The translations under genes were made by a program, and so were the position numbers. A stretch of 64,000 nucleotides of DNA from Rhodocyclaceae bacterium (GTDB taxonomy: Bacteria; Pseudomonadota; Gammaproteobacteria; Burkholderiales; Rhodocyclaceae): positions 36,180 through 100,179 of the forward strand of contig JAEUNM010000127.1 in NCBI GenBank assembly GCA_016791105.1, in the 5' to 3' direction. How positions within the stretch are numbered: position 1 is the first letter of the stretch; every line of letters starts with the position of its first letter. The notes beneath the pieces were generated by a model. The model did no database searches, had not been told where the DNA came from, and worked only from the letters and a program-made list of their open reading frames with translations. Shown here piece by piece: positions 34,376-44,600 of the stretch.

Positions 34376-35161
34376 TTACTGGGCGCCGCGCCAGCGCGCC
34401 ATCCAGCCCAGACTATCGTCGCTGCGCCCACTCGGCCGGTATTCGCAACCTACCCAGCCGGAATAGCCGAGGCGGTCCAGATATCCAAGCAGGAAGTCGT
34501 AATTGATTTCGCCGCTGCCGGGCTCGTGGCGGCCCGGTACGTCGGCAATTTGCACATGGCCGATTTTCGCGAGCAGGCGCCGCATGGTGTCGGCGAGGTC
34601 GCCTTCCATGCGCTGCATGTGATACACGTCGTATTGCAGGAATACATTGTCCGCATTGACGTCGGAGATCAAATCCATGGTGGCGCCGCTGCGGTGCAGG
34701 TAAAAGCCCGGAATGTCGTAGGTGTTGATGGGCTCGATGAGCAGGCGCAACCCGGCGCGCGCGCACTCGTCGGCCGCGTGCTGTACGTTGGCCACCATGG
34801 TGGCGTACAGTGCCTGCGTGGGCACGTCGGCCGGCGCGATGCCGGCCAGGCAATTGAGCTGCGGGCAGCCCAGCGCCAGCGCGTAATCGATGGCCTGTGC
34901 CACGCCGGCACGGAACTCTTCCATGCGCGCGGGGTTGCAGGCGATGCCGCGATCACCGGCTTCCCAGTCGCCGGCCGGCAGATTGAACAGCGCCTGTTTC
35001 AGTTGCGCGTCGCGCAGGCGCGCCGCCAGATCGGATTTGTCCCAGGCGTAGGGGAACATGTATTCTACGGCGCCGAAGCCGGCTTGGCGGGCGGCTTCGA
35101 AACGTTCGGGAAAGGGGCGTTCGGTAAACAGAAAACTCAGGTTGGCGGAAAAATTCGGCAC
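34376..35161 (-). CDS. hyi: Hydroxypyruvate isomerase
   Basis: A 261-residue AP-endonuclease-fold sugar isomerase interconverting hydroxypyruvate and tartronate semialdehyde. Metal-binding glutamates and histidines lie in LLIEPINTYDIPGFYLHRSG, FLQYDVYHMQ, HVQIADVPGRHEPGSG and VGCEYRPSG. The GTG at 35161 (VPNFSANLSFLF) is chosen as start because GAGGGA lies about 6 nt upstream and family members begin at this point; an ATG 30 nt earlier is in frame. It is on the same strand as pyk and fits glyoxylate-to-glycerate salvage. Confidence 0.85.
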   Translation of the reverse strand: MPNFSANLSFLFTERPFPERFEAARQAGFGAVEYMFPYAWDKSDLAARLRDAQLKQALFNLPAGDWEAGDRGIACNPARMEEFRAGVAQAIDYALALGCPQLNCLAGIAPADVPTQALYATMVANVQHAADECARAGLRLLIEPINTYDIPGFYLHRSGATMDLISDVNADNVFLQYDVYHMQRMEGDLADTMRRLLAKIGHVQIADVPGRHEPGSGEINYDFLLGYLDRLGYSGWVGCEYRPSGRSDDSLGWMARWRGAQ

Positions 35162-35399
35162 GGCTATTCCCTCGCATTTTTTGGGGCGCACGAGCGGGCG
35201 GGCTCGCGCGGCGCATCTCAGGCCTCGCAGATACAGATGGCGCGCTTGACGGCAGTGCCCTTACTCGCGCGGCGCATGCAGGCGCCGCGCTGCGAAGTAA
35301 CTCCGGGGTGCTGACTGGTGCGGCTCTTGCTTGGAGTGTCGATAACATTCTACATCGCCGGCAGGCCGGCACCTAAATTCCAGGGTCAGGGAGTCCACC

Positions 35400-36494
35400 A
35401 TGAATACACGTCGATCCACTTTGAAAAAGCTTGCCGCACTGGCCGGTGGCACTGCCTTGCAGGCGTCCGGCCTTTCGGCGCGCGCCGCCGATCCGATGAA
35501 GGTCGGCTTTGTTTATGTCAGTCCGATCGGCGATGCCGGCTGGACGTATCAACACGATTTGGGTCGCCGCCAGATGGAAAAAGCGCTGGGCGGCAAAGTG
35601 GCCACGAAATTCGTCGAAAACGTGCCGGAAGGCGCCGATGCCGAACGCGTAATCCGCGAACTGGCGACGAGCGGCCACAAGCTCATTTTCGCGACCAGTT
35701 TCGGCTACATGAATTACATGGAGAAAGTGTCGAAAACCATGCGCTCGACGGTTTTCATGCACGCAACCGGCTACAAGACCGGCCCCAATCTGGGCGTCTA
35801 TAACGCGCGCTTTTATGAAGGCCGATATCTGACCGGCGTGATCGCCGGCAAAATGAGCAAATCCAACATACTGGGCTACGTCGCGGCGTTTCCGATTCCG
35901 GAAGTGTTGCAGGGAATCAATGCCTTTGCGCGTGGCGCGCGCAGCGTCAATCCGAAGATCGAAGTGCGGGTGATCTGGGTCAATTCCTGGTACGACCCGG
36001 GCAAGGAGCGCGAAGCCGCAAATACGCTCATGTCACAGGGGGCAGACCTGATTACGCACCACACGGATTCCACCGCGGTGGTGCAGGCGGCGGAAGAAAA
36101 GGGCAAATTTGCCTTTGGCTATCACTCCGACATGGCGAAATACGGCCCCAAGGCGCACCTGACGGCAACCACCCATTTGTGGGGCGATTTCTATACCCGC
36201 ATGGCCGAAGAAGTGCTGGCCGGTACCTGGAAAACCACCAACGTGTGGGGTGGCATGAAGGAGGGGATGATACGGCTGGCGCCCATCAATCCGGTCGTGC
36301 CGAAAGAAACGCGCGATTTGGTGACGCGGCTGGAGGCGGATCTGATCGCCGGCAAGCTGCACCCCTTCGCCGGGCCGGTGCTGGACCAGTCCGGCAAGGA
36401 GCGCCTGGCTGCCGGACAAGTCATGCCCGATGAGGTGCTGGGGAAAATGGATTACTTCGTGGACGGCGTGGCAAGCAAATTGCCCAAGCAATGA
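35400..36494 (+). CDS. BMP-family (PnrA-like) substrate-binding protein
   Basis: A 364-residue exported protein. The signal NTRRSTLKKLAALAGGTALQ has a twin-arginine-like start, and the mature part begins near ADPMKVGFVYVSPIGDAGWT, the BMP/PnrA opening. These proteins bind nucleosides or purines for ABC importers, or act as sensors. No ABC ATPase or permease lies nearby, so it may serve a transporter encoded elsewhere. It stands alone, with about 240 bp upstream and no recognisable riboswitch. Confidence 0.8.
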   Translation: MNTRRSTLKKLAALAGGTALQASGLSARAADPMKVGFVYVSPIGDAGWTYQHDLGRRQMEKALGGKVATKFVENVPEGADAERVIRELATSGHKLIFATSFGYMNYMEKVSKTMRSTVFMHATGYKTGPNLGVYNARFYEGRYLTGVIAGKMSKSNILGYVAAFPIPEVLQGINAFARGARSVNPKIEVRVIWVNSWYDPGKEREAANTLMSQGADLITHHTDSTAVVQAAEEKGKFAFGYHSDMAKYGPKAHLTATTHLWGDFYTRMAEEVLAGTWKTTNVWGGMKEGMIRLAPINPVVPKETRDLVTRLEADLIAGKLHPFAGPVLDQSGKERLAAGQVMPDEVLGKMDYFVDGVASKLPKQ

Positions 36495-36567
36495 TGCGGT
36501 GTGGCTTGGCCTAGGGCCTGCCTGCCGTGGGCGACTGTCAGCTCGGTCGCCCACCAATTCAAGCGGT

Positions 36568-37116
36568 TCAATTCACGCTTACGAGACGGTTCAAATTCAG
36601 ATCGGTGGCCAGCACGGGGCGCACTTCGACTGCGCTGCGCCGCGCTGATCTGGCGGATGCGGCTTCGCGCGCCAACGCCAGTGCGCGCGGCGAGGGGCCG
36701 TAGAACACATGCCCGCCGATGGCAAACTGGCGCCGTAATTTCCAGCCCGGGCGCTCACTGGTGCCATGAAAGGACGTGATATTGGGCATTACGGCAACGT
36801 CGCCGGCCAATACGGCTCCGGCCAGTTCCAGTGCGCTATCCCAATTCGTTCCGCTGGGCAGGGCTTTTTGCATCAGCGCATAGCCGTCGCGGGTTTTGCG
36901 CAATGTGCGCCGCGCCCAGGGAAATTGCCCGGGTTTGACGACTTCGGTACAGACGTCGCTGTCGTTGTGATCGACGCGATTGAGGACGACAGAGGCGACC
37001 GCGATCTTTCCTTCGCGGGGCTCACCACGCGCCTCGGCGTGTATGGTGAGCGCTAGACAAACTAGGGCCGAAACTACCATGACGGGTCTCCTGCTCAGGC
37101 CGTTAATCGTTCGCAT
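36568..37116 (-). CDS. SleB-like cell-wall hydrolase
   Basis: A 182-residue protein of the Hydrolase_2/SleB family: LTIHAEARGEPREGKIAVAS, then NRVDHNDSDVCTEVVKPGQF. The glutamate in EARGE is the catalytic candidate. The hydrophobic N-terminus (VMVVSALVCLAL) directly precedes the domain and may be a signal sequence. The start at 37116 is preferred to a longer frame that crosses non-coding DNA. It probably remodels peptidoglycan in the periplasm rather than acting in spore germination, since no sporulation genes are seen. Confidence 0.72.
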   Translation of the reverse strand: MRTINGLSRRPVMVVSALVCLALTIHAEARGEPREGKIAVASVVLNRVDHNDSDVCTEVVKPGQFPWARRTLRKTRDGYALMQKALPSGTNWDSALELAGAVLAGDVAVMPNITSFHGTSERPGWKLRRQFAIGGHVFYGPSPRALALAREAASARSARRSAVEVRPVLATDLNLNRLVSVN

Positions 37117-37684
37117 CGCGGGCGTACTGCGTACTACCTGCTGCGCTGCGTCGTATTGACTGGTCTTTCCTTGCGTATTCCTCCTGACCGAGCAGGTCAT
37201 GGTTTGCCGCGGGCACGCCACGCCCGCAGCAACTTGCAAAAGTTCCAGACAAGCACCCGCGGCCGGGTGTGACTGGCATCGAAAATGTCGTTTGCACCGA
37301 TTTTTGGTGCACTGCACGACGGAACTACACGCTTTGCCCAGGCTTGAAAAACCGGGCTACAGCAAAGAGAACCAGCTGTGCGGCAGCACCCCATTGATAC
37401 TGCGGGGCCGCCAAAATTACGGACAGGTGACCACCTGTAGCGCAACTATACCATCCTGTTCGCCGCGGTGCAAGTGTTTCGAGCATCAAAACAACGGCTT
37501 AGATTTTTGGGGGGGTTCGGGTTATCTGTTTGGCATAGAAGCCCGGCGGCTCCGTGGAACGTCGGCGGGCCCGTGGCGCAAATTTTTGGGGCGCTGCAAG
37601 ACTGCCGCTGTGGGCATTCCACCGTGGCGGAAAGGCCAAATATCGGATATAGCGATGTTGCGATGCAGCAAACGGCTGCGTCTA
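37117..37684. other. Intergenic region between the hydrolase and ald
   Basis: About 0.57 kb with no supported gene. It contains a 16-bp palindrome (37423-37438). Several long open frames on both strands have no family resemblance or ribosome-binding site. Nothing else is recognisable. Confidence 0.4.
37423..37438. promoter_or_regulatory. Operator-like palindrome ACAGGTG-AC-CACCTGT
   Basis: Perfect 7-bp arms separated by two bases. It lies about 310 bp upstream of the SleB-like gene and 250 bp beyond the end of ald, so its target is unclear. It could bind a dimeric regulator of the hydrolase gene. Confidence 0.25.
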
Positions 37685-38803
37685 TCAGGCCTTGTGCAGC
37701 GCTTCGGCAACCGGCGTGCAGGGCTTGCCAAGATCGCCGGCGAGGCCGGCGTGGGTGATGCGGCCGGCGTGGATTTGCAGGCCCTCGGCAAAACCCGCAT
37801 CGCCGTCCAGCGCGCCGCTGAGACCCCGATCGGCCAGCGCCAGCGCGTAGGGCAGCACTGCTTGCGCCAGCGCCAGGGTGGCCGTGCGCGCGCAGGCGGC
37901 CGGCATGTTGGTGACGCAGTAATGCAGCACGCCGTGCGCTTCGAACAGCGGATCGGCGTGGGTGGTCGGGCGCGAGGCGGCGGATATGCCGCCCTGATCG
38001 ATCGCCACGTCCACGATGACCGAACGCGGCCGCATGCTCTCCAGCATGCGCTCCGAAATGAGGCGGGGCGCACGCTTGCCGGGCAGCAATACCGCGCCGA
38101 TGAGCAGATCGGCGGCGGCCACGGTTTGTTCCAGCACCAACGGTTCCGCTGCCAGCGTGACGATGCGGCCGCGCCACTGCCGGTCCAGCGCTTCCAGGCG
38201 CTCGATGTTGCGGTCCAGCACGGTGATTTCCGCGCCCATGCCGGCCGCGATTTGCACCGCATTGGCGCCCACGCTGCCGGCGCCGATCACGACCACCCGG
38301 GCCGGCGGTACGCCAGGCACGCCGCCCAGCAGTACGCCCGAACCGCCGTTGGCCATTTGCAAGGCCCAGGCGCCGACTTGAGGCGCGAGCCGGCCGGCGA
38401 TGCGCGACATGGGCGCAAGCAACGGTAGGCCGCCGCGGCCGTCACTCACGGTTTCGAATGCCAGGCAACTTACGCCGGCTGCCAGCAATTTTTCCACCAG
38501 CGGCGGATCGGGCGCGAGGTGCTGGTAGCAGAACAAAATCTGGCCGGGCTGTGTGAGTCCGACTTCATGCGCCTGCAGCTCTTTTACCTTGACGATAAGT
38601 TGCGCCTGGTAAATTTCCGTCGCCGTGGCGGCGATGTGCGCGCCGGCCGCCAGGTATTCCGCATCACTGAAACCCACCCGCTCGCCAGCGCCGCTTTGCA
38701 CGCGCACCGTGTGGCCGGCGCCCGCCAGCGCATGCGCCCCGGAGGGCGTCAGTCCGACGCGGTATTCGTGATTTTTGATCTCTTTGGGTACGCCGATCAG
38801 CAT
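37685..38803 (-). CDS. ald: Alanine dehydrogenase
   Basis: A 372-residue NAD-dependent alanine dehydrogenase (L-alanine to pyruvate and ammonia). The start MLIGVPKEIKNHEYRVGLTP is family-typical. The substrate-binding lysine is in IVKVKELQAHE, the catalytic histidine in FCYQHLAPD, and the Rossmann motif is VVIGAGSVGANAVQIAAGMGA. The longer upstream frame (to 38890) is not needed. It lies 105 bp downstream of pyrD on the same strand. Confidence 0.92.
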   Translation of the reverse strand: MLIGVPKEIKNHEYRVGLTPSGAHALAGAGHTVRVQSGAGERVGFSDAEYLAAGAHIAATATEIYQAQLIVKVKELQAHEVGLTQPGQILFCYQHLAPDPPLVEKLLAAGVSCLAFETVSDGRGGLPLLAPMSRIAGRLAPQVGAWALQMANGGSGVLLGGVPGVPPARVVVIGAGSVGANAVQIAAGMGAEITVLDRNIERLEALDRQWRGRIVTLAAEPLVLEQTVAAADLLIGAVLLPGKRAPRLISERMLESMRPRSVIVDVAIDQGGISAASRPTTHADPLFEAHGVLHYCVTNMPAACARTATLALAQAVLPYALALADRGLSGALDGDAGFAEGLQIHAGRITHAGLAGDLGKPCTPVAEALHKA

Positions 38804-38908
38804 GTTGGTACGCTCCGGATAGGCACAGCGCACAAGGCTCGCATCCATGCGGATGACCACAAGTGCGCCGCAACAGTTCGGCACGCCCACCGCCGCAGCA
38901 CGCCGTAC

Positions 38909-39931
38909 CTACGCAATATCGGTCGCGCGCACGCTTTCCTTGACGAGATCGGGGCCGCGATAGATGAGGCCACTGTATAGCTGTACGAGGCTGGCGCCGG
39001 CCGCCAGTTTGGCCCGCGCCGTGGCGCCGTCGGTAATGCCGCCCACGCCCAGGATGGGAATTTCGCCGCGCAGGCGGGCGGCCAGTTTGCTCACCACGGC
39101 AGTGGAGGGCGCAAACACCGGGCTGCCGGAAAGCCCGCCGGCCTCGCCGCCATGCCGCGCGTGTTCGACGCCGACGCGTGACAGCGTGGTATTGGTGGCG
39201 ATTACCGCGTCCATGCCATGCCGCAGCAGCAACTGGGCGATGGCATCGATTTGCGCGTCGTCCAGATCGGGCGCAATTTTGAGCGCGAGCGGCACGCGCC
39301 GACGCAGCGCCTGGGTGAGGTTCGCGCGCGCCGCGGCAAGCGCGGCGAGCAGGGCGTCCAGTTCGTTTTCGCCTTGCAACTGGCGCAGGTTTTTGGTGTT
39401 GGGCGAAGAAATGTTGATCGTGACGTAACTGGCGTAGGGGTAAACCTTTTGCAGGCAGGCCAGGTAGTCGTCGGCTGCGCGCTCGATCGGCGTATCGAAA
39501 TTTTTGCCAATATTGATGCCCAGAATGCCGCCGTCGCGAACGAAGCGCGAACGCCGTACATTCGCCACCAGATTGTCCACGCCCAGATTGTTGAAGCCCA
39601 TGCGGTTGATGATGGCGCGCTGTTCGGGCAAGCGAAACAGGCGCGGGCGCGGATTACCGGGCTGTGCTCGCGGCGTGACTGTGCCGATTTCGACATGCCC
39701 GAAGCCCAGCGCCGCCAAGCCGTCTATGGCGGCGCCGTTCTTGTCCAGCCCCGCCGCCAGTCCGACCCGGTTGGGAAAGTCTAGTCCCATCACACGTACG
39801 TGCTGTGCCGGAAGCGGCCGCGGCCGCAGCAGGCCGGCGGATTGTCCGCCCGCCAGCGCGCGGATGGTCAAGTCGTGAGCGGTTTCGGCATCGAGGCCGA
39901 AAAGCAGCGGGCGCACCAGTTCGTAGAGCAT
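38909..39931 (-). CDS. pyrD: Dihydroorotate dehydrogenase (quinone, class 2)
   Basis: A 340-residue membrane-associated FMN enzyme of pyrimidine synthesis. The N-terminal helix MLYELVRPLLFGLDAETAHD is the quinone-binding amphipathic part of class 2 enzymes. The core shows NRVGLAAGLDKNGAAIDGL, INRMGFNN and the catalytic serine region TINISSPNTKNLRQLQG. The start at 39931 gives the standard length. Confidence 0.93.
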   Translation of the reverse strand: MLYELVRPLLFGLDAETAHDLTIRALAGGQSAGLLRPRPLPAQHVRVMGLDFPNRVGLAAGLDKNGAAIDGLAALGFGHVEIGTVTPRAQPGNPRPRLFRLPEQRAIINRMGFNNLGVDNLVANVRRSRFVRDGGILGINIGKNFDTPIERAADDYLACLQKVYPYASYVTINISSPNTKNLRQLQGENELDALLAALAAARANLTQALRRRVPLALKIAPDLDDAQIDAIAQLLLRHGMDAVIATNTTLSRVGVEHARHGGEAGGLSGSPVFAPSTAVVSKLAARLRGEIPILGVGGITDGATARAKLAAGASLVQLYSGLIYRGPDLVKESVRATDIA

Positions 39932-40440
39932 GGGCGCGGATTGTACATGCGCGCCGCCTGGCATCTGGAGCTGAAAAATGCGCGGAAAAAAACGGTCGGC
40001 GGTGCGTGTAACCGGGGCGGACCCGGGCTTGGCCGGGTGCTTGCGATCTGGCTTGTGGGTGTTGTTCCGGGGCGCGAATGTGGAAGGGCGGGCGCCGGGT
40101 GAATCCGGTGCTTACCGATCAGCGATTTTGCGTGGCGTTTCGGCAAGCGGAGCGGCTGCCGAGTCCGTTACGCCTACCCGTTCATGGAATGGCCAACCGA
40201 ATCTGCGCCGGTTTCGCGTTTCCGCCTGCATCCGGAGGGTAGGCGGGAGCAAGTCTGTAGTTGCCCATAGAAGCTCGGTAGAGAACTCGGTCGCCGCTGG
40301 AATTCGGTAAATCACATTGAAAAATATACTTTTCAAAACATCTTCTATTAAAGATATCTAAATTATAAGATACTTGTGATTTGGCGCGGTATTGTCTATC
40401 CTTCAAATCAGATATCTCATCCGATGGATAGGAAAATATA
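39932..40440. other. Intergenic region with AT-rich promoter
   Basis: About 0.5 kb without a gene. The left 370 bp match the GC-rich chromosome and show nothing recognisable. The last 130 bp are strikingly AT-rich and contain the palindromes described separately, marking the upstream edge of the ATPase pair. Confidence 0.5.
40317..40417 (+). promoter_or_regulatory. AT-rich promoter with palindromes for the ATPase-STAND pair
   Basis: A 20-bp palindrome TTGAAAA-ATATAC-TTTTCAA lies at 40317-40336. Two copies of the 8-bp palindrome AGATATCT lie at 40352-40359 and 40410-40417, 58 bp apart. Between them TTGTGA (40374-40379), a 17-bp spacer and TATCCT (40397-40402) make a weak sigma-70 promoter, with GGA about 8 nt before the ATG at 40441. 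The composition differs sharply from the GC-rich flanks, which supports horizontal arrival. The regulator is unknown. Confidence 0.45.
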
Positions 40441-41619
40441 ATGTCGCTCGAACTGCTCTACGGAAACGCCGTCAGCGGCAAGCAGCGCTTTGAGCGCACC
40501 GAATTGCAGGACCGTCTGATGCGCACTTTGGCGAGCAGCGGTGGTGTAAAAATGTTCGGCCTGCGCCGCATCGGCAAATCGACGCTGCGTCTGTTCGTTG
40601 CCGAGCAGCTCAAAAAGACCGGCAAGCCCTATGCGTTCGTTGATGCCCAGGGCTTGCAATCGATCGAAGATTTGCTGGCCGAACTGTTCCGGGCTTTGCC
40701 CAGGGATTTCAGCCTGACTGCCAGGACGCTGGCGCTTGTTTCCAAGGAAAGCCCGATCAAAAGTTTGCTGGAGGGCCTTGCCAAGGGCACCAAGCTGGGC
40801 GAAAACCTTGTCACCGCTTACTGGAAAGAAGCTTACAACTGCATCCGCGACGCCTTGAAGGACACGCCCGAGCGGCCCGTCCTGATCATCGACGAGTTCC
40901 CTTTTTTGCTGAAAAACGTGCTTGAACGCGATGCCTCGGCGGGGCGCGACCAAGTAAATCAGCTGCTGGCCGCCATGCGCGAATGGCGCGGTGCCGGAAT
41001 GAAAATGCTGCTGACCGGGTCCATAGGCATGACCGCCCTGTCGCGCAAATATGGCTTGAGCCGCGACCACCTGAACGACCTGCTGCCTTTTGACGTACCC
41101 GAATTGACCGTGGATGAAGCAAGGCAATTTGTACGCCAGGCAACGGAATGTTCGCCCGGAGGCGCGTGGTCGGAAGAACACACCGTCGAACTGCTCAAAC
41201 AAACCGGCGTGCTCTACCCGAGCTTCCTGGTCAAAGGGTTGCTGGAACTTGGGATTTCGGCGCCGCCAACACCTGAGGACTTTGCCGATATTTTCGCCAC
41301 CCGCGTACGCCCCGTATTGCACGAAGATTTTTACGAACAGTTCAGGCGCCGATTCAGGTTGTATGGCGAAATCGACAAGCAACTACAGGGCCAATTGGTG
41401 GCCCCGGCCTTGAAACGCATCGTGGAGTCGGAAACCGCCGCCCGCCTGGATGACATGGCGCTTCCCGAAGGCTACACGCGCATCGATCTGGCCGAAGTGC
41501 TGGACATGCTGGTCGAAGACGGATTCGTGCGCTTCGCCGAAGACGCCGAGGGCAATCGCAGCTGGCTGCCCGGCTCACGTCTCGCAAAGCTGTGGTGGAA
41601 ACGCGCGAGGCTGGCATGA
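40441..41619 (+). CDS. Archaeal-type P-loop ATPase, first gene of the STAND pair
   Basis: A 392-residue ATPase of the ATPase_2/MNS clade. Walker A is GLRRIGKSTLRLF (residues 41-48 for the core), Walker B VLIIDEFPFLL, with sensor motif MLLTGSIGM. The C-terminal 120 residues look winged-helix-like, with an acidic run (MLVEDGFVRFAED). No nuclease, protease or membrane effector domain is recognised. It overlaps the next gene by 4 nt (ATGA), so the two are produced together. It probably acts with its partner, as in two-component STAND-type defence modules. Confidence 0.7.
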   Translation: MSLELLYGNAVSGKQRFERTELQDRLMRTLASSGGVKMFGLRRIGKSTLRLFVAEQLKKTGKPYAFVDAQGLQSIEDLLAELFRALPRDFSLTARTLALVSKESPIKSLLEGLAKGTKLGENLVTAYWKEAYNCIRDALKDTPERPVLIIDEFPFLLKNVLERDASAGRDQVNQLLAAMREWRGAGMKMLLTGSIGMTALSRKYGLSRDHLNDLLPFDVPELTVDEARQFVRQATECSPGGAWSEEHTVELLKQTGVLYPSFLVKGLLELGISAPPTPEDFADIFATRVRPVLHEDFYEQFRRRFRLYGEIDKQLQGQLVAPALKRIVESETAARLDDMALPEGYTRIDLAEVLDMLVEDGFVRFAEDAEGNRSWLPGSRLAKLWWKRARLA

Positions 41620-44600
41620 ACGGCACAATCGTCGCGCCTCTGGCGCAAACATTCATGACCCATCGCATGAGCGATGAGGCCATTACTGCGCTCGCCACGG
41701 GCCGCGAACACGAAACGGCGCGCGTCATGGATGCCATCGAACGCAGCCTCAAAGCTGTCCCGGGTGCCCTGCAGCATGTGCTCATATATGGGCCGCGCGG
41801 CTTCGGCAAATCCTTCATGGCGCGTCTCGCACAGATCGAAACCGGCAAGCTCGCGGCTGAGCGCGGATTGCCCATTCCTTTCGTGCTGCTGCCTGAGGAA
41901 CAGCACAACCTGACGCGCAACCCGCACGCCCTGCCGGCCTATATCGCGCACCGCCTCGCCGACTTGCGTACAGGCGAAGACCGCAGCTGGACCGGCGCAA
42001 TGTTCCAGTGGCCCGATCCACACAAAGAAGTTTCGCAGTGGAAAGAAGCGACCGCAGAGCTGGAAAAGGAACTCGACCTATCGCTGCCCGGCGGCGCAGG
42101 CATGGCCATCGTGGTGGTCGAAAATTTCGACCTACTGCTGTTCAACCTGTTCAAGGAAGCGCCCGCCGAACAACGCTTGCGCAAGTGGCTGGATCGCCGC
42201 GACAACCGCATCATGCTGATCGCGACCGCCACCGGCACCGTGGACATGGACTACGAACGTCCGCTATTCCAGGCCTTTCAGTCCATCCGCCTGGAGCCCT
42301 GGGGGCCGGATGGCTGCATTGCCTATTTCAACCGGCGCCGCCAGGCGGAAGGCAAACCGCCGCTGGACGCCGCCATGGAAGCCAAGGCCCGTGCGGTGGC
42401 GGATTTCATCGGCGGCAACCCGCGGCTCGCGCAACTGCTGGCCGACGTGCTGGATACGCAGGATGCCCTGAGCGTGGCGGACACCATGAAGGCACTTGCG
42501 GACAAACTGTCGGACTATTACCGCCGCCGCATCGACGACCTGCCGCCATTGGCGCAAGGCTTGCTCGATGCCGTGATTCGCGGCGGCGAGCCGGCGTCGC
42601 AAACCGAACTTGCAAAGCGCGTCGGCGCCCCGGCGCAAAGCACGATCGCCCGCGTCATGCAGGATTTGCAGCAAAGCGACATCCTGTGCGGGCTGCCGGC
42701 GCCGGATGGCCGGGAAATCCTTTATCGCGTCACCGACCGGGTGTTCGCCTATTTTTACCGCCTGCGCCAGGGCAACCAGATGGCGCTCGCGACGCCTCTG
42801 GCCACGATACTGGAATTTCTGCGTACCTTTTATACGCGCGACGAACAAAAGCTTCAGGCCGCGCGCCACCTGGATGCCGGCCGCCATGCCGAAGGGCGTC
42901 TGTTTGCAGACCTTGCGCGAGAAGGTGGCGCGGGCGACACGCTGCTTGCCAATTACTGCGAAAGCTTTGCGTGCCGCATGCAAACCTTTATCGACTCTAC
43001 ACCGGAGCCGCCACCCGTACCGGCTGCGGAACTATTGCTGGAGATCGAGCACCGTCCGCAAGCGCTGATCGGCAAGGTTCAGGCGTGGCAATGTGCAACC
43101 CCGGTCATGCAAGCCTTTGCGGTTGCGATCAAGGCCCAATGCTATGCGCACCTTGGTTTGGCGGAAAAGGCCGATGAGTGCATGGAACGCCAGCTCGCCG
43201 TGAGCGAGAACCCGGCCGCGTGCTTTTTGCTGCACCTTGAACGTGCTGCGATGTGTTGGGCACGCGGTGATGCGGCCGGAGAAATGCGCGAATTCGCTGC
43301 CGCCGGAGAACTCGATGTGCCGGAATTGCCACCCCGCTTGCGGGCAGGAGTTTTGGTATTGCTTGCAGATTCTCTTTTCAAGAGCGGCTCGTTCGTCGAT
43401 GCCTTAAGCGTAGCGCGCAAGGCGGCAAAGCTGGCTGCACATGGCGGTTACACGGAACTTCAGGTGCCGGTACTGGGCTTGGTCGCCTCCGCGCTGGAAA
43501 AAACCGGGCATGGCGATGAGGACATTGTTACCGCCAGTGAAGCGGCCCACCTCGCAGAAAAGGCCGGCGACCTTGCCGGACGAGCAGACGCGCTATTGCG
43601 CGTGGCTCAGTCACTCAACGGCTTGAAACGCTATGCCGAGGCGGTGGCGACGGCGCGCGAGGCGGCGGATTTGGCTGAAAACGCCGGAAATCTGGCGCAA
43701 CAGGCAGATGGCCTCACGCTCGCTGCCAGGGCGCTGGGCGAACTGGACCGCCATGACGATGCGGCAAGTACCGCGCGCGAGTCTGCCAAACTCGCCGAAC
43801 GCGCCGGAGACGCTGTCGAACAGGAACTGGCACTGTCCATCGCGGCCCGGTCGCTTGCGCGGCTCGGCCGACACGACGAGGCGGCGGTGCTGGCGACCGA
43901 CGCCGCGGATCTGGCTGCGCAAACTGGCGATCCTGGCCGACAGGCCGCGTATTTGTCCATCGCCGCTTCTTCGCTGAATGAGCTTGCAAAGCATGCCGAA
44001 GCGCTCGCAAGCGCGCTGGCTGGTTTCGAATTGGCCCGCTCGGCTGGCGACTGCTGGCTAATGCGCGCGAACATGTTCGGTGCGCTGGACGCTGCCGTTT
44101 ATCACCCTTCTTCAGCGGCCCTGACGGCTTTCCTGGATTGGGTAGATTGGGAAATCAACCATGCCACTGACGATAGCCGATTGGGCTGGATGTTTTGGCT
44201 GGGACGAGCCTTCACCGTGGCGGCGAGGGCTTGCGCCTGGGACATCTGGGACACAATTGTCGCTTCATTGAGCGAGCAACGACTTGATTACCCCGCCGAA
44301 CTGTCTTTTGGGGCTAATCTTGGCAAGGCGGTCGCACTTTGCGGACAGCATGGGGGACGCGCTGAAGGCTTTGAAACAGCCCGCGCGGCACTGCCGCGCC
44401 TGGCACGCTTATTGGAATTAACTGGCGCGGATGGCGGTAAACGCAGGATCGAGTTCATTTCCTTTGCGACTGCCCTTGCCATGCAATGTCGTAACCCCGG
44501 CATGTTGCGCGACATTGCTGGTTTGCTCACTTTGGAACTTACGGAAGCTGGACCGCATCTGGCATACCTGTTGAGCGCCGCGGCCGAAATAGATGAAGCC

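Noticed and set aside
37199..38428. Long plus-strand open frame opposite ald
   Set aside because: It lies antisense to the clear alanine dehydrogenase gene and encodes no recognisable protein; an effect of high GC content.
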